64,000 nucleotides of DNA, from assembly GCA_017860345.1 (NCBI GenBank), contig JAFNAV010000007.1, forward strand, positions 1-64,000. Reading direction: 5' to 3'. Below the pieces are notes generated by a model. It worked only from the letters and a program-made list of their open reading frames with translations, had not been told where the DNA came from and ran no database searches. Shown piece by piece: positions 1-7,633 of the stretch. Made by a program: the position numbers and the translations under genes. The stretch's first letter is position 1. Each line of letters starts with the position of its first letter. Origin of the DNA: Bacteroidota bacterium (GTDB lineage Bacteria; Bacteroidota; Bacteroidia; Bacteroidales; Paludibacteraceae).

Positions 1-318
1 ACTACAGTATTTATTGTTTTTGGTATATAAGTATAAGAAATGAAGATATTTTGATTTTAAATAGATATTTGAAGTTTGTCTAATTCTGTCTTCTAAGTAC
101 AATTTGACTTTTTCGTTATTCAAGCCAAAAACTATGTTGATATGTTCTGTATTAAATTTGAGTCGAACATTATACTCAACGGAGATAATAAATTGCAATT
201 CTGTTGAAGGAGAATTAATTAATGGAATAATTTTGGATTCGAATATCCCTATATTTGATATTTGTTCAAGATCTTGATAAAATTTATCCAAGACTGTTCT
301 TTCTTGTTCTAGCATCAT
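1..318 (-). CDS. Unknown protein, cut by the left window edge (N-terminal 106 residues)
   Basis: An open frame reads leftward from two adjacent ATG codons at 313-318 to the first base without a stop. The product begins MMLEQERTVLDKFYQDLEQ and is rich in Lys, Asn, Ile and Tyr, in keeping with the AT-rich DNA here. There is no signal peptide or membrane segment in the visible part, so it is probably cytosolic. I do not recognise the family. The codon use is more AT-rich than that of the core genes further right, which may mean an accessory origin. The frame stays open over 318 bases of AT-rich sequence, where stops are expected often, which is the main support for it being real. Confidence 0.6.
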   Translation of the reverse strand, partial: MMLEQERTVLDKFYQDLEQISNIGIFESKIIPLINSPSTELQFIISVEYNVRLKFNTEHINIVFGLNNEKVKLYLEDRIRQTSNIYLKSKYLHFLYLYTKNNKYCS

Positions 319-767
319 AGAATTCTAATATTCTGTTATTAAATTCGGTCAACATCAATCTTCCCTTTTTTTTCACTTACCGCTAACATCCATGTATGTA
401 CACCTATATCACCTATATTTGTTTGTATGAGTTATCTAATTTCCAGTAAATCAACTATTTGTCTTTAGATGCAAGAAATACTACAAATGCACATATCCAA
501 CCTGTTAATTCAAAATTATTCTTTGTATTTTGATTATTTCTTCGATCTTTTCCGGTGGTCTTGTCTTCCTTTTCCCGCTCCCCCGCTTTCCGGGTTTAAA
601 GTTCTTAATTTATGCTGTAAAGTTAATAAAGTTTTTTTACTGTGCAAGGTGTAGAAGTGGTTTTTTTGTTTGGATTGTGAATTCTTGCGTGGGGTGTATG
701 TGGTTTGTTGTCAGGGTGATGCGTTGTAGGTAGGGTGGATTACGAAAACGCCTGTGGCGCCGCGTGG

Positions 768-887
768 GTGAGGGATAGTAGCGGAAAGGACGCACGCGGA
801 GGTGTGGCTTGAGCCGCAGGCGAGAGCCATGCCGGAGCGGGTGGACTTGGAGCGGATAGCCCGACCCGACGAAGGAGGGGCACCCCC
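768..887 (+). ncRNA. Structured GC-rich element resembling the Flavo-1 RNA motif
   Basis: The block carries the spaced landmarks GGGATAGTAGCGGAAAGG at its left end, then GGAGCGGATAGCCCGACCC and a G/C-rich closing hairpin (GGAGGGGCACCCCC) at its right end. From memory this order of landmarks recurs in intergenic regions of Bacteroidetes genomes and agrees with the conserved Flavo-1 RNA motif, whose function is unknown. The middle (about 795-835) holds variable GC-rich sequence that can fold. It stands out strongly from the AT-rich flanks. It could also be read as a REP-like DNA repeat. The strand is given as plus because the landmarks read in the expected order on that strand. Confidence 0.5.
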
Positions 888-893
888 AAAATA

Positions 894-941
894 GTTATTA
901 GGTTATTGAGTTATTAGGTTATTGGGTTATTAGGTTATTGA
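894..941. repeat. Tandem repeat, 3 x 16 bp
   Basis: Three head-to-tail copies of GTTATTAGGTTATTGA, the second ending in G instead of A, with a partial inner periodicity (GTTATTAG/GTTATTG). It lies directly after the structured GC-rich block. No coding potential. Confidence 0.85.
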
Positions 942-1077
942 AATGAAGGGATTGAAGGAATGTGGCTGGTTATGGTTCGCTTGGTGAGGGTGTTTACATT
1001 ATAAAAAAATAACTACCTTTATGCAACAAAATGCTCTGATGGGGCATCAATATAAATAAATACTTTGGCTTGGAATT

Positions 1078-1488
1078 ATGAAAAAATTTTTGTTATTGAT
1101 TGCTGTTTCGATTGTGCTTAGCTCGTGCTCTATGAGGTATTACTACAAGCAAAGCATGGATAATTCTATCGGGGGGAAAGCTGTAATTATTCCGACTTCG
1201 CCGACTAAACGTACGTATGTAATGCTTAATGATTCGCTGATTCTTACGAAGGTGTATCTGAAGTCGCTGACGCTGGAAAACCTGCCGGATGGTGAATATA
1301 AGGTTAATTTTCAGAGCTATAACCCGGCTTATACGCAAAAACTGAACGAAACGTTGCTTATCAGGATTGAAAATGGGGGGACGAGTACCTCGCTGATAGC
1401 GGTACCTCCTAAATCGAAGGCTTCGTGGATAGCTAAAGGGGTGATTACGTCGGCTGCGATTGTTTTTCTGCTTAATCCATTGTACTAA
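1078..1488 (+). CDS. Putative lipoprotein of unknown function
   Basis: A 136-residue protein with a lipoprotein signal: MKK, a hydrophobic helix, then LSSCS with the lipidated Cys near residue 17. The mature part is mostly predicted beta strand and ends in a short hydrophobic segment (about residues 119-134) just before the stop, which might be a membrane or barrel-closing strand. I do not recognise the family. It is the first of three small lipoprotein genes on the same strand (next starts at 1515), so a shared envelope role is plausible. The ATG at 1078 is well placed for the signal peptide. A weak promoter-like TACCTTTA lies near 1013-1020. Confidence 0.75.
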   Translation: MKKFLLLIAVSIVLSSCSMRYYYKQSMDNSIGGKAVIIPTSPTKRTYVMLNDSLILTKVYLKSLTLENLPDGEYKVNFQSYNPAYTQKLNETLLIRIENGGTSTSLIAVPPKSKASWIAKGVITSAAIVFLLNPLY

Positions 1489-1514
1489 CTGCTGTATATG
1501 TAAAGTTATTGAAT

Positions 1515-1943
1515 ATGAAAGTGAGTGTTAAGTTTTTGGGGGTAATAATGGTGGCAGGGCTAATGGCTGCGTGTACGGGCGAAACGTATTATCCGTCGGT
1601 GTCGGAAATTATTTGTTTTGCGAATAATACTAAGGATACGATACAGATAAGCTATCCGGATGAAACAAACCGGATGCGAACTATAAGTGTGCTGCCTGAA
1701 AACCGGTACAACTATTATATTGACCCGGGCGACGAATTGTTTGTTACGGAGGCTGAGTTCAACAGCCATGTTGCGCGCCTGCTGATATTCCGGGTGAATG
1801 CGCCCAACGATACTTCGTTTGTGGATGCGAAATACTACGACACGAAGCAGGACTGGAATCATCAGATAAACGAAGAACAAGATTTGGGCCGGTTCGTATA
1901 TAGCTTGAATACGTTAGAAATAACGGATAATATGTTTGAATAA
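1515..1943 (+). CDS. Putative lipoprotein of unknown function
   Basis: A 142-residue protein starting MKVSVKFLG, with a hydrophobic helix and the lipobox-like MAACTGE (lipidated Cys near residue 20). A TTG two codons upstream (1509) is in frame, but the ATG at 1515 gives a normal signal peptide and is preferred. The mature domain is short and hydrophilic, without Cys clusters or recognisable catalytic motifs; the text FANNTKDTIQISYPDE suggests a beta-sandwich. It follows the upstream lipoprotein gene after 26 bases and is likely co-transcribed. Function unknown; the localisation (outer or inner membrane lipoprotein) is inferred from the signal only. Confidence 0.75.
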   Translation: MKVSVKFLGVIMVAGLMAACTGETYYPSVSEIICFANNTKDTIQISYPDETNRMRTISVLPENRYNYYIDPGDELFVTEAEFNSHVARLLIFRVNAPNDTSFVDAKYYDTKQDWNHQINEEQDLGRFVYSLNTLEITDNMFE

Positions 1944-2049
1944 AAGAAAAACTGATTGTGAAATATACATGAAATCAGACACTTACTAAGGAACAGAAAA
2001 ATATAACTGGCAAACTACATGCAAGTTTTAAAAAACCAAATATTTAAGT

Positions 2050-2817
2050 ATGAAAACGCTGAAATCTGTGCTGACAGGGATGGTGGTGCTAACCACCGCA
2101 TGTACGTCTAACTACTACCTGCCTACTAAACAAAACGTTATGACTTTCGAGAAAAAAGGCGATGCCACGGTGTCGGTATCGGCAAGCTCGTTCAGCACGC
2201 AGATGGGTATAGAGGCCGGTTATGCTTTTACCGACCATGTAGGGCTTGTAAGCAGTTTATCGCAGTTTGATATTTCGTACTATGGGCCTACAAAATTGCT
2301 AAAGGATTATATCTGGAACAACGAAATTATTCTGTACAAGCAGTTTAACTTTGGGGTGTACACCGGACTTAACCTGGGCTATGCTCATGGTGGGTTTAAT
2401 ACCGGCAACCCCTACTACAAACTAAGTATGAACCGATTATCGGTGCAACCGGGTGCAGGCTATTTTTTTTCGAATACGTTTTACATGGCGGGCTCGGTTC
2501 GTTTTTCTAAATTAAACTATAATCTGACGGTTTTGCAGTCTAATCAATATTCCGATTATGACAAACAAGTATTCCGGGCGCTATTCAACTTAAACAAGAT
2601 AGATGATAATACTTTTGTGTTTGCCGAACCGGCATTTACTTTCGGGTTCAGAACGAGCTATTTCGACCTGCAGCTACAATACGTTATTGCTCAGAATAAC
2701 ACAAAAAAATATATTCCTTATCGTTCTCAGGATCTGATAGTAGCGTGGACATGGAACCTCGACAGGACTTTTTTTCATCCGGCTTCCAAAACAAAAAAAC
2801 TCCGTTGGACGTTTTAA
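2050..2817 (+). CDS. Outer-membrane beta-barrel-like lipoprotein, unknown function
   Basis: A 255-residue protein with a lipoprotein signal (VVLTTACTSNYY, Cys near residue 18). The rest alternates aromatic and polar residues in the way of an eight- or ten-stranded outer-membrane barrel: repeated short stretches such as FGVYTGLNLGYAHGG and YMAGSVRFSKLNYN with polar turns. It has no recognisable enzyme motif. The family is common in Bacteroidetes as small barrel-type surface proteins of unknown role. Third in a row of lipoprotein genes, separated from the second by 106 bases. Start: ATG at 2050 directly before the signal helix. Confidence 0.75.
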   Translation: MKTLKSVLTGMVVLTTACTSNYYLPTKQNVMTFEKKGDATVSVSASSFSTQMGIEAGYAFTDHVGLVSSLSQFDISYYGPTKLLKDYIWNNEIILYKQFNFGVYTGLNLGYAHGGFNTGNPYYKLSMNRLSVQPGAGYFFSNTFYMAGSVRFSKLNYNLTVLQSNQYSDYDKQVFRALFNLNKIDDNTFVFAEPAFTFGFRTSYFDLQLQYVIAQNNTKKYIPYRSQDLIVAWTWNLDRTFFHPASKTKKLRWTF

Positions 2818-2871
2818 CGTAAATTACTTATTAATATGTGCCTGTAAAGTAATATCAATCATAAATTTGAT

Positions 2872-2879
2872 TACTTTTG
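2872..2879 (+). promoter_or_regulatory. Promoter -7 box for the polyprenyl synthase gene
   Basis: TACTTTTG fits the Bacteroidetes TAnnTTTG -7 element, 31 bases before the ATG at 2911. No clear -33 TTTG at the right distance. Confidence 0.45.
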
Positions 2880-2910
2880 CAAATTAATTTTTTACGGTAA
2901 AAAAAACTCC

Positions 2911-3888
2911 ATGAGTTTAATTGACGAAATAAGACAGCCCATTTTAGCTGAAATGCAGATATTTAAAAGAATATTTGCTGATGCCTTAAAAACAGACAAC
3001 CCGTTACTTTCGAGTATCAACGAGTATATACTTCAGGGTAGTGGCAAACAGTTGCGGCCTATTCTTACTATCCTGTCGGCCAGGTTATGCGGCGATACGA
3101 TAACTGAGGCCACATACAACGGTGCGCTCTCGCTGGAACTGCTGCACAACGCCAGCCTGATACACGACGATGTGGTGGACGATACGCCCGAACGACGTGG
3201 ACGACGGTCGATCAATGCACGCTGGACGAATAAAATTGCAGTGCTCTCGGGCGACTACATGCTTTCGAATGCTTTAGTAAGCGCCGCCAAAACAGAGAAT
3301 ATTGATATTCTTTATGCGGTATCGCGCATAGGGATGGAACTCTCGGACGGTGAACTGATACAGCTTACCAACACGCAAAGAGCCAGAATAACTGAGGAGG
3401 ATTACTTTAAGGTAATTCGTAAAAAAACGGCTCTGCTCTTTGCCACATGTACTGAGGTGGGGGCTTTGTCGGTAAATACGGTTAAAGAGAAAATAGAAAG
3501 CCTGCAAAAATTTGGTGAGTATATGGGTATTTGTTTCCAGATAAAAGATGATATTTTTGATTATTTTCAGGATATTGAAATTGGAAAGCCTACAGGCAAC
3601 GACCTCCGCGATGGCAAGGTAACGCTCCCGCTTATATACGCCCTGCAAAACTCAGTAAATGGCGAAAAGGAAAATATCATGTCGATAATTGACAGTAAGG
3701 ATTTTAGTCAGGAAAATATCGACTTTGTAATGAAATATGCGCGCGATAAGGGTGGTGTGGAATATGCTCAGCAACGTATGGATGAATTTCTGCAGAAAGC
3801 CAAAGATGCTTTAAGCGGATTTGCTGACAGTGAGGCGAAGCAGGCGTTGATTAAATGTGCTGAATTTGCTGCTGCCCGCAAAAACTAA
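2911..3888 (+). CDS. Trans-isoprenyl diphosphate synthase (polyprenyl synthetase)
   Basis: A 325-residue cytosolic enzyme that extends allylic diphosphates with isopentenyl diphosphate to give the long isoprenoid side chain of menaquinone. The first aspartate-rich motif is HDDVVDDTPERRG (about residues 85-97) and the second is QIKDDIFDY (about residues 208-216); both bind the Mg2+-diphosphate. The early GSGKQLRP stretch is the usual substrate-binding loop. Length fits octaprenyl/heptaprenyl/solanesyl synthases (IspB-type); the chain length cannot be read from sequence by eye. It has its own promoter match and is followed by a strong hairpin facing the convergent deoC. Confidence 0.93.
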   Translation: MSLIDEIRQPILAEMQIFKRIFADALKTDNPLLSSINEYILQGSGKQLRPILTILSARLCGDTITEATYNGALSLELLHNASLIHDDVVDDTPERRGRRSINARWTNKIAVLSGDYMLSNALVSAAKTENIDILYAVSRIGMELSDGELIQLTNTQRARITEEDYFKVIRKKTALLFATCTEVGALSVNTVKEKIESLQKFGEYMGICFQIKDDIFDYFQDIEIGKPTGNDLRDGKVTLPLIYALQNSVNGEKENIMSIIDSKDFSQENIDFVMKYARDKGGVEYAQQRMDEFLQKAKDALSGFADSEAKQALIKCAEFAAARKN

Positions 3889-3924
3889 CCGGCTTTATCC
3901 GCCAACATCGCTTTCTGAATATTT

Positions 3925-3970
3925 AAACCCATCCCCCGATGCCTCATACGCGCTTCGGAGGATGGGTTTT
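3925..3970. terminator. Hairpin terminator between polyprenyl synthase and deoC
   Basis: AAACCCATCC (3925-3934) pairs with GGATGGGTTT (3960-3969) and is followed by T on the plus strand; the A run at the other side lets it serve deoC in reverse too. Confidence 0.8.
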
Positions 3971-4010
3971 ATGTATCAAATCAGCAAATGCAAGTTACTT
4001 CGTTTGCTGC

Positions 4011-4889
4011 TTAAAAATACTTCAGGTCTTTGCCTTCGATAGAAGTAAGCAGGTTGTTGGCTAAGCGGCTTGCACCGATACGGAACATCTTGTTATTCAG
4101 CCAGTCTTCGCCCAGTATTTCTTTTACCAGAGTGTAGTGTTTTACAGCATCCTCGGTAGTTACTATACCTCCGGCAGGTTTATAGGCTATCTTTTCGCCG
4201 GTTTTGTCATACCAGTCTTTAATAGCCACACACATAATATAAGTGGCTTCGGGTGTAGCAGCTACCGGAATTTTACCTGTTGATGTTTTGATAAAATCGG
4301 CTCCGGCGGCCATGGCCAACACCGAGGCTTTGTAGATATTGGCTGCATTTTGCAAAGCTCCTGTTTCCAGAATTACCTTTAAATGAGCATCGCGGCACGA
4401 GGCTTTTATTTCGGTTAGTTCCTCGTATACTTCATCAAATTTGCCTTCGAGGAATTTCCCTACCGATATTACCACATCTATTTCAGTAGCTCCTTCGAGT
4501 ACGGCCATAGCAGTTTCGGCCACTTTTACCTCTATAAAGGTTTGCGAAGCCGGAAAGCCTGCTGCTACCGATGCTATGCCTATTTCCTGAGTGAGATACT
4601 GCTTTACCACCGGTACCAAAGCCGGATAAACGCAGATAGCTCCCACATTGGGCAAGTGCGGAAAAGCGGCCGGGAAGCCGTTGACTTTTTCTACCATGGT
4701 TTCAATTTCGCGGTGCGTATCAGTTCCATTCAACGATGTAAGATCTATCAGGCTAAGACATTTTTTATATACCTCGACGTGATTGTTGGATTCAAAGTTT
4801 TTGGAAACAATGGCGGCAACTTCAGCTTTTACCTGCTCGTCGGTAAGCTTAAAGTTATATTTTTTGAAAAGATCGTCGTATTTAGTCAT
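4011..4889 (-). CDS. deoC: Deoxyribose-phosphate aldolase
   Basis: A 292-residue class I aldolase that splits 2-deoxyribose 5-phosphate into glyceraldehyde 3-phosphate and acetaldehyde in deoxynucleoside breakdown. The Schiff-base lysine sits in DFIKTSTGK (Lys201), the second catalytic lysine in AYKPAGGI (Lys237), and the aspartate of ATEIDVVI is Asp138; the spacing is close to that of the E. coli enzyme (102/167/201). The N-terminus is some 30 residues longer than in E. coli, as in the longer DeoC group. Read leftward; a 98-base gap separates it from the MazG-like gene upstream (stop at 4987), so it may share that transcript. Confidence 0.95.
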   Translation of the reverse strand: MTKYDDLFKKYNFKLTDEQVKAEVAAIVSKNFESNNHVEVYKKCLSLIDLTSLNGTDTHREIETMVEKVNGFPAAFPHLPNVGAICVYPALVPVVKQYLTQEIGIASVAAGFPASQTFIEVKVAETAMAVLEGATEIDVVISVGKFLEGKFDEVYEELTEIKASCRDAHLKVILETGALQNAANIYKASVLAMAAGADFIKTSTGKIPVAATPEATYIMCVAIKDWYDKTGEKIAYKPAGGIVTTEDAVKHYTLVKEILGEDWLNNKMFRIGASRLANNLLTSIEGKDLKYF

Positions 4890-4986
4890 TTCGATGATTA
4901 TTGTTTTTTTATCAGGTTAGTAAAAATTAATTCGGATGGCTTATAACACGAAAAAAATGAAGTTCAAACATTTTCCCGTTTTTGTC

Positions 4987-5349
4987 TTATTTTTCGGTGT
5001 TTTCTGTGCCCTTAAGTTTTTCGTTATTCAGATGTCTGTCCTTGTCGCGACTTGTTTTTTTCTGCATATTATTTTCAAAAGCCACAGTAAGGTCTACTCC
5101 AGTTTGGTTAGCCAGACACATCAACACCCAAAGTACATCGGCCATTTCATCCGCCAGATTGTATTGCATGTCCGATTTTTTGAACGACTGGTCGCCGTAA
5201 GTGCGTGCTATCACCCGCGCCAGTTCACCCACCTCTTCGGTAAGTATGGCCATATTGGTAAGCTCACCAAAATACCGTACTCCGTAGGTTTTTATCCACT
5301 CATCTACCCTGCGCTGAGCATCTTCTATGGTTAGTTTATTGTCATTCAT
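4987..5349 (-). CDS. MazG-like nucleotide pyrophosphohydrolase
   Basis: A 120-residue all-alpha protein starting MNDNKLTIEDAQ. The metal-binding motifs of the MazG/dUTPase-like fold are visible: LTEEVGELARVI (about residues 39-50) and LADEMADVLWVLMCLA (about residues 72-87). Such enzymes hydrolyse NTPs or dNTPs to the monophosphate plus pyrophosphate and act in nucleotide-pool cleaning. The C-terminal 25 residues are charged and probably disordered. The chosen ATG (5347-5349) overlaps the psd stop by 8 bases, which indicates translational coupling; an upstream extension into psd would lack family similarity. Substrate is not predictable. Confidence 0.88.
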   Translation of the reverse strand: MNDNKLTIEDAQRRVDEWIKTYGVRYFGELTNMAILTEEVGELARVIARTYGDQSFKKSDMQYNLADEMADVLWVLMCLANQTGVDLTVAFENNMQKKTSRDKDRHLNNEKLKGTENTEK

Positions 5350-6010
5350 TGAGCCGTGCCAGAATAGTTTCGTTGCCGGTGGTTTTATCGCCCACCTGTA
5401 CAAATATCTCAGTATCCATAGGCAGATATAAATCAACCCGCGAACCGAATTTTATAAAGCCCAGATGCTCGTTCAGATGACAGGACTTGCCGGCATGTGC
5501 GTAAGTTACAATACGCCGTGCCAAAGCTCCAGCTACCTGACGTAGCAGTATTTGCGTTTTGGCCTCCGTTTCAATCACTACCGTTGAACGCTCATTTTCA
5601 TGACTTGATTTTGGAAGATATGCTCCTATGTGTCTGCCATCGTGATGCACTGTTTTTATTACCTTTCCGGCCACAGGGTACCAGTTGGCATGCACATTGA
5701 AAACCGACATAAAGATAGACACCTGTATTCTTTTATCGCCAAAGTACTCCAGCTCGTCAGTTGGCTCTACTACCACAATAGTACCATCGGCCGGTGCAAT
5801 AACCAGCCCCGTATCGTCAATCTCAACTACACGGGTAGGATTCCGGAAAAAATAAGCAAAGAAGCACAACACTCCTGCCGACACCGTTGTAGTAACTGCC
5901 AGCGCCAGATGCGGAAAGCGCAAGTAAATGAATAAGTTCAGTACAAATAATACAAATAACAACGACAACAGAATGATTCTGCCTTCTTTATGAATTTTTA
6001 TATATCTCAT
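5342..6010 (-). CDS. psd: Phosphatidylserine decarboxylase proenzyme
   Basis: A 222-residue membrane enzyme that makes phosphatidylethanolamine from phosphatidylserine. It is cleaved by itself to give an alpha chain with a pyruvoyl group: the site is the Gly189-Ser190 pair in IKFGSRVDLYLP. Two hydrophobic segments near the N-terminus (about residues 12-31 and 35-55) anchor it. The short length and the position of the cleavage site fit the archaeal/Bacteroidetes-type Psd rather than the long E. coli form. Conserved stretches FMSVFNVHANWYPVAG and HLGFIKFG are present. It overlaps the MazG-like gene by 8 bases and is read from a promoter shared back to back with purB. Confidence 0.93.
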   Translation of the reverse strand: MRYIKIHKEGRIILLSLLFVLFVLNLFIYLRFPHLALAVTTTVSAGVLCFFAYFFRNPTRVVEIDDTGLVIAPADGTIVVVEPTDELEYFGDKRIQVSIFMSVFNVHANWYPVAGKVIKTVHHDGRHIGAYLPKSSHENERSTVVIETEAKTQILLRQVAGALARRIVTYAHAGKSCHLNEHLGFIKFGSRVDLYLPMDTEIFVQVGDKTTGNETILARLNE

Positions 6011-6065
6011 TTTTTAATTTCTGTAAACCTTAAATTCCGGGTATCGAAACAGGACATAAACCGAG

Positions 6066-6096
6066 CAAAAATATATAAAAACTTTAAGCAATGCAA
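6066..6096 (-). promoter_or_regulatory. Promoter of psd operon
   Basis: On the minus strand TATTTTTG (6066-6073) is an exact TAnnTTTG -7 box, with TTG (6094-6096) 20 bases upstream. The psd ATG is 56 bases downstream. Confidence 0.6.
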
Positions 6097-6111
6097 GGAA
6101 TGTGAATAAAC

Positions 6112-6142
6112 TTTTTAAATCCATCGGAAATGATTAACTTTG
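6112..6142 (+). promoter_or_regulatory. Promoter of purB
   Basis: TAACTTTG (6135-6142) is an exact -7 box with a T-rich -33 region (around 6112-6115) about 19 bases upstream. The expected start of transcription is near 6149, which rules out the in-frame TTG at 6140 as the purB start and supports the ATG at 6212. Confidence 0.7.
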
Positions 6143-6211
6143 CACCTTAAATTCAAATCTTCTGAAGATAAATTCCAATTATTCTTTTTTCTTTATAATT
6201 ATCACATATTT

Positions 6212-7555
6212 ATGAGCTTGTCATTACTTACCGCAATTTCTCCGGTCGATGGCCGTTACCGTACAAAGTCAGAACCTTACGCAGCTTATTTTTCTGAATA
6301 TGCGCTCATTCGTTACAGAGTATTAGTGGAAGTAGAATACTTTATCGCCCTGTGCGAAATTCCTTTGAAACAACTATCATCTGTGCCTGCCGATGTGTTT
6401 CCCAAGCTCAGAGATGTGTACAAAAACTTTACCGAGGCCGATGCCCAAAAAATCAAGGATATAGAGAAAGTTACCAACCACGATGTAAAAGCGGTGGAAT
6501 ATTTCCTGAAAGAAAAATTTGACATCACAGGACTTGCGGCTTACAAAGAATTTATTCATTTCGGACTTACTTCGCAGGACATCAACAATACTTCTGTGCC
6601 TTTGTCGATAAAAGATGCTTTGCATCAGGTTTATCTCCCTGAAATGGATCAGCTCGTAAACACTCTTACGCACTTGGCCGACGAATGGCGCGATGTATCA
6701 ATGCTGGCCAAAACGCACGGACAACCCGCCTCGCCTACCCGACTGGGCAAAGAAATAATGGTTTACGTAAGCCGCCTGAACCAGCAACTGCAATTGCTGA
6801 AAAGCATACCGGTGTCGGCTAAGTTTGGCGGTGCTACCGGTAACTACAATGCGCATCATGTGGCTTATCCGGCTATCGACTGGAAAAGCTTCGGGAATAA
6901 ATTTGTGGCTGAAAAACTGGGACTTGAACGCGAACAATGGACCACACAAATATCGAACTACGACAATATGGCGGCACAGTTTGATGCCCTGAAAAGGATT
7001 AACACCGTACTGATTGACTTTTGTCGCGATGTGTGGACATACGTTTCGATGGAGTATTTCAAACAGAAAATTAAAGCGGGCGAAGTAGGCTCTTCGGCCA
7101 TGCCTCACAAGGTTAATCCTATCGATTTTGAAAATGCCGAAGGCAATCTGGGTATGGCCAATGCTATATTCGAATTTCTGGCAGCCAAGCTACCGGTGTC
7201 GCGCCTGCAACGCGACCTCACCGATAGCACCGTACTCCGCAATGCGGGTGTTCCGTTTGCACATACGCTTATTGCTACCCAAAGCATACTAAAAGGGCTC
7301 AACAAGCTGCTGCTTAACGAAACTGCTCTTTACCGCGACCTGGACAACACCTGGGCCGTAGTGGCCGAGGGGATACAAACGATACTGCGCCGCGAAAACT
7401 ATCCGCAGCCCTATGAAGCTCTGAAAGCGCTTACCCGTACTAACGAAAGCATTACGGCACAGTCTATCCGCGAGTTTATCGAAACCCTTAACGTAGACGA
7501 TACCGTAAAAGAAGAACTCAGACGTATCACTCCGCGAAATTATACCGGTATATAA
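6212..7555 (+). CDS. purB: Adenylosuccinate lyase
   Basis: A 447-residue cytosolic lyase of the fumarase/aspartase superfamily. It acts twice in purine synthesis, releasing fumarate from SAICAR and from adenylosuccinate. The superfamily signature GSSAMPHKVNP, which carries the mobile catalytic serine loop, is seen near residue 290, with the HFGLTSQDINNT and KTHGQPASPTRLGKE regions ahead of it. The N-terminus LTAISPVDGRY is typical. The ATG at 6212 is chosen because the promoter lies across the only longer in-frame start. The next gene, an ABC exporter, begins 78 bases downstream without an obvious terminator. Confidence 0.96.
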   Translation: MSLSLLTAISPVDGRYRTKSEPYAAYFSEYALIRYRVLVEVEYFIALCEIPLKQLSSVPADVFPKLRDVYKNFTEADAQKIKDIEKVTNHDVKAVEYFLKEKFDITGLAAYKEFIHFGLTSQDINNTSVPLSIKDALHQVYLPEMDQLVNTLTHLADEWRDVSMLAKTHGQPASPTRLGKEIMVYVSRLNQQLQLLKSIPVSAKFGGATGNYNAHHVAYPAIDWKSFGNKFVAEKLGLEREQWTTQISNYDNMAAQFDALKRINTVLIDFCRDVWTYVSMEYFKQKIKAGEVGSSAMPHKVNPIDFENAEGNLGMANAIFEFLAAKLPVSRLQRDLTDSTVLRNAGVPFAHTLIATQSILKGLNKLLLNETALYRDLDNTWAVVAEGIQTILRRENYPQPYEALKALTRTNESITAQSIREFIETLNVDDTVKEELRRITPRNYTGI

Positions 7556-7633
7556 TCTGACTGTCAGTGCATTTATGCCCCAAACCGGACAAAAAGCATT
7601 GGCCGGCGTTTTTAAAACTTACAAACAATCAAC

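Larger units (their letters stand above)
319..1077. other. Gene-poor intergenic stretch
   Basis: No convincing gene lies here. A TAnnTTTG -7 match (TATATTTG, 414-421, plus strand) could start a transcript. The first part is AT-rich; from about 740 to 890 the sequence turns sharply GC-rich and repeat-like (annotated separately), followed by a short tandem repeat at 894-941. Short open frames at 469-654 and 530-733 overlap each other, lack recognisable content and are not called. Confidence 0.5.

Noticed and set aside
469-733. Two overlapping open frames (469-654 and 530-733, plus)
   Set aside because: They share DNA in different frames, have low-complexity Cys/Phe/Val text without a family pattern, and the second runs toward the structured GC-rich block.
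6140-6211. N-terminal extension of PurB from the TTG at 6140
   Set aside because: The TTG is the last part of a consensus TAACTTTG promoter element; the conserved protein start is at 6212.
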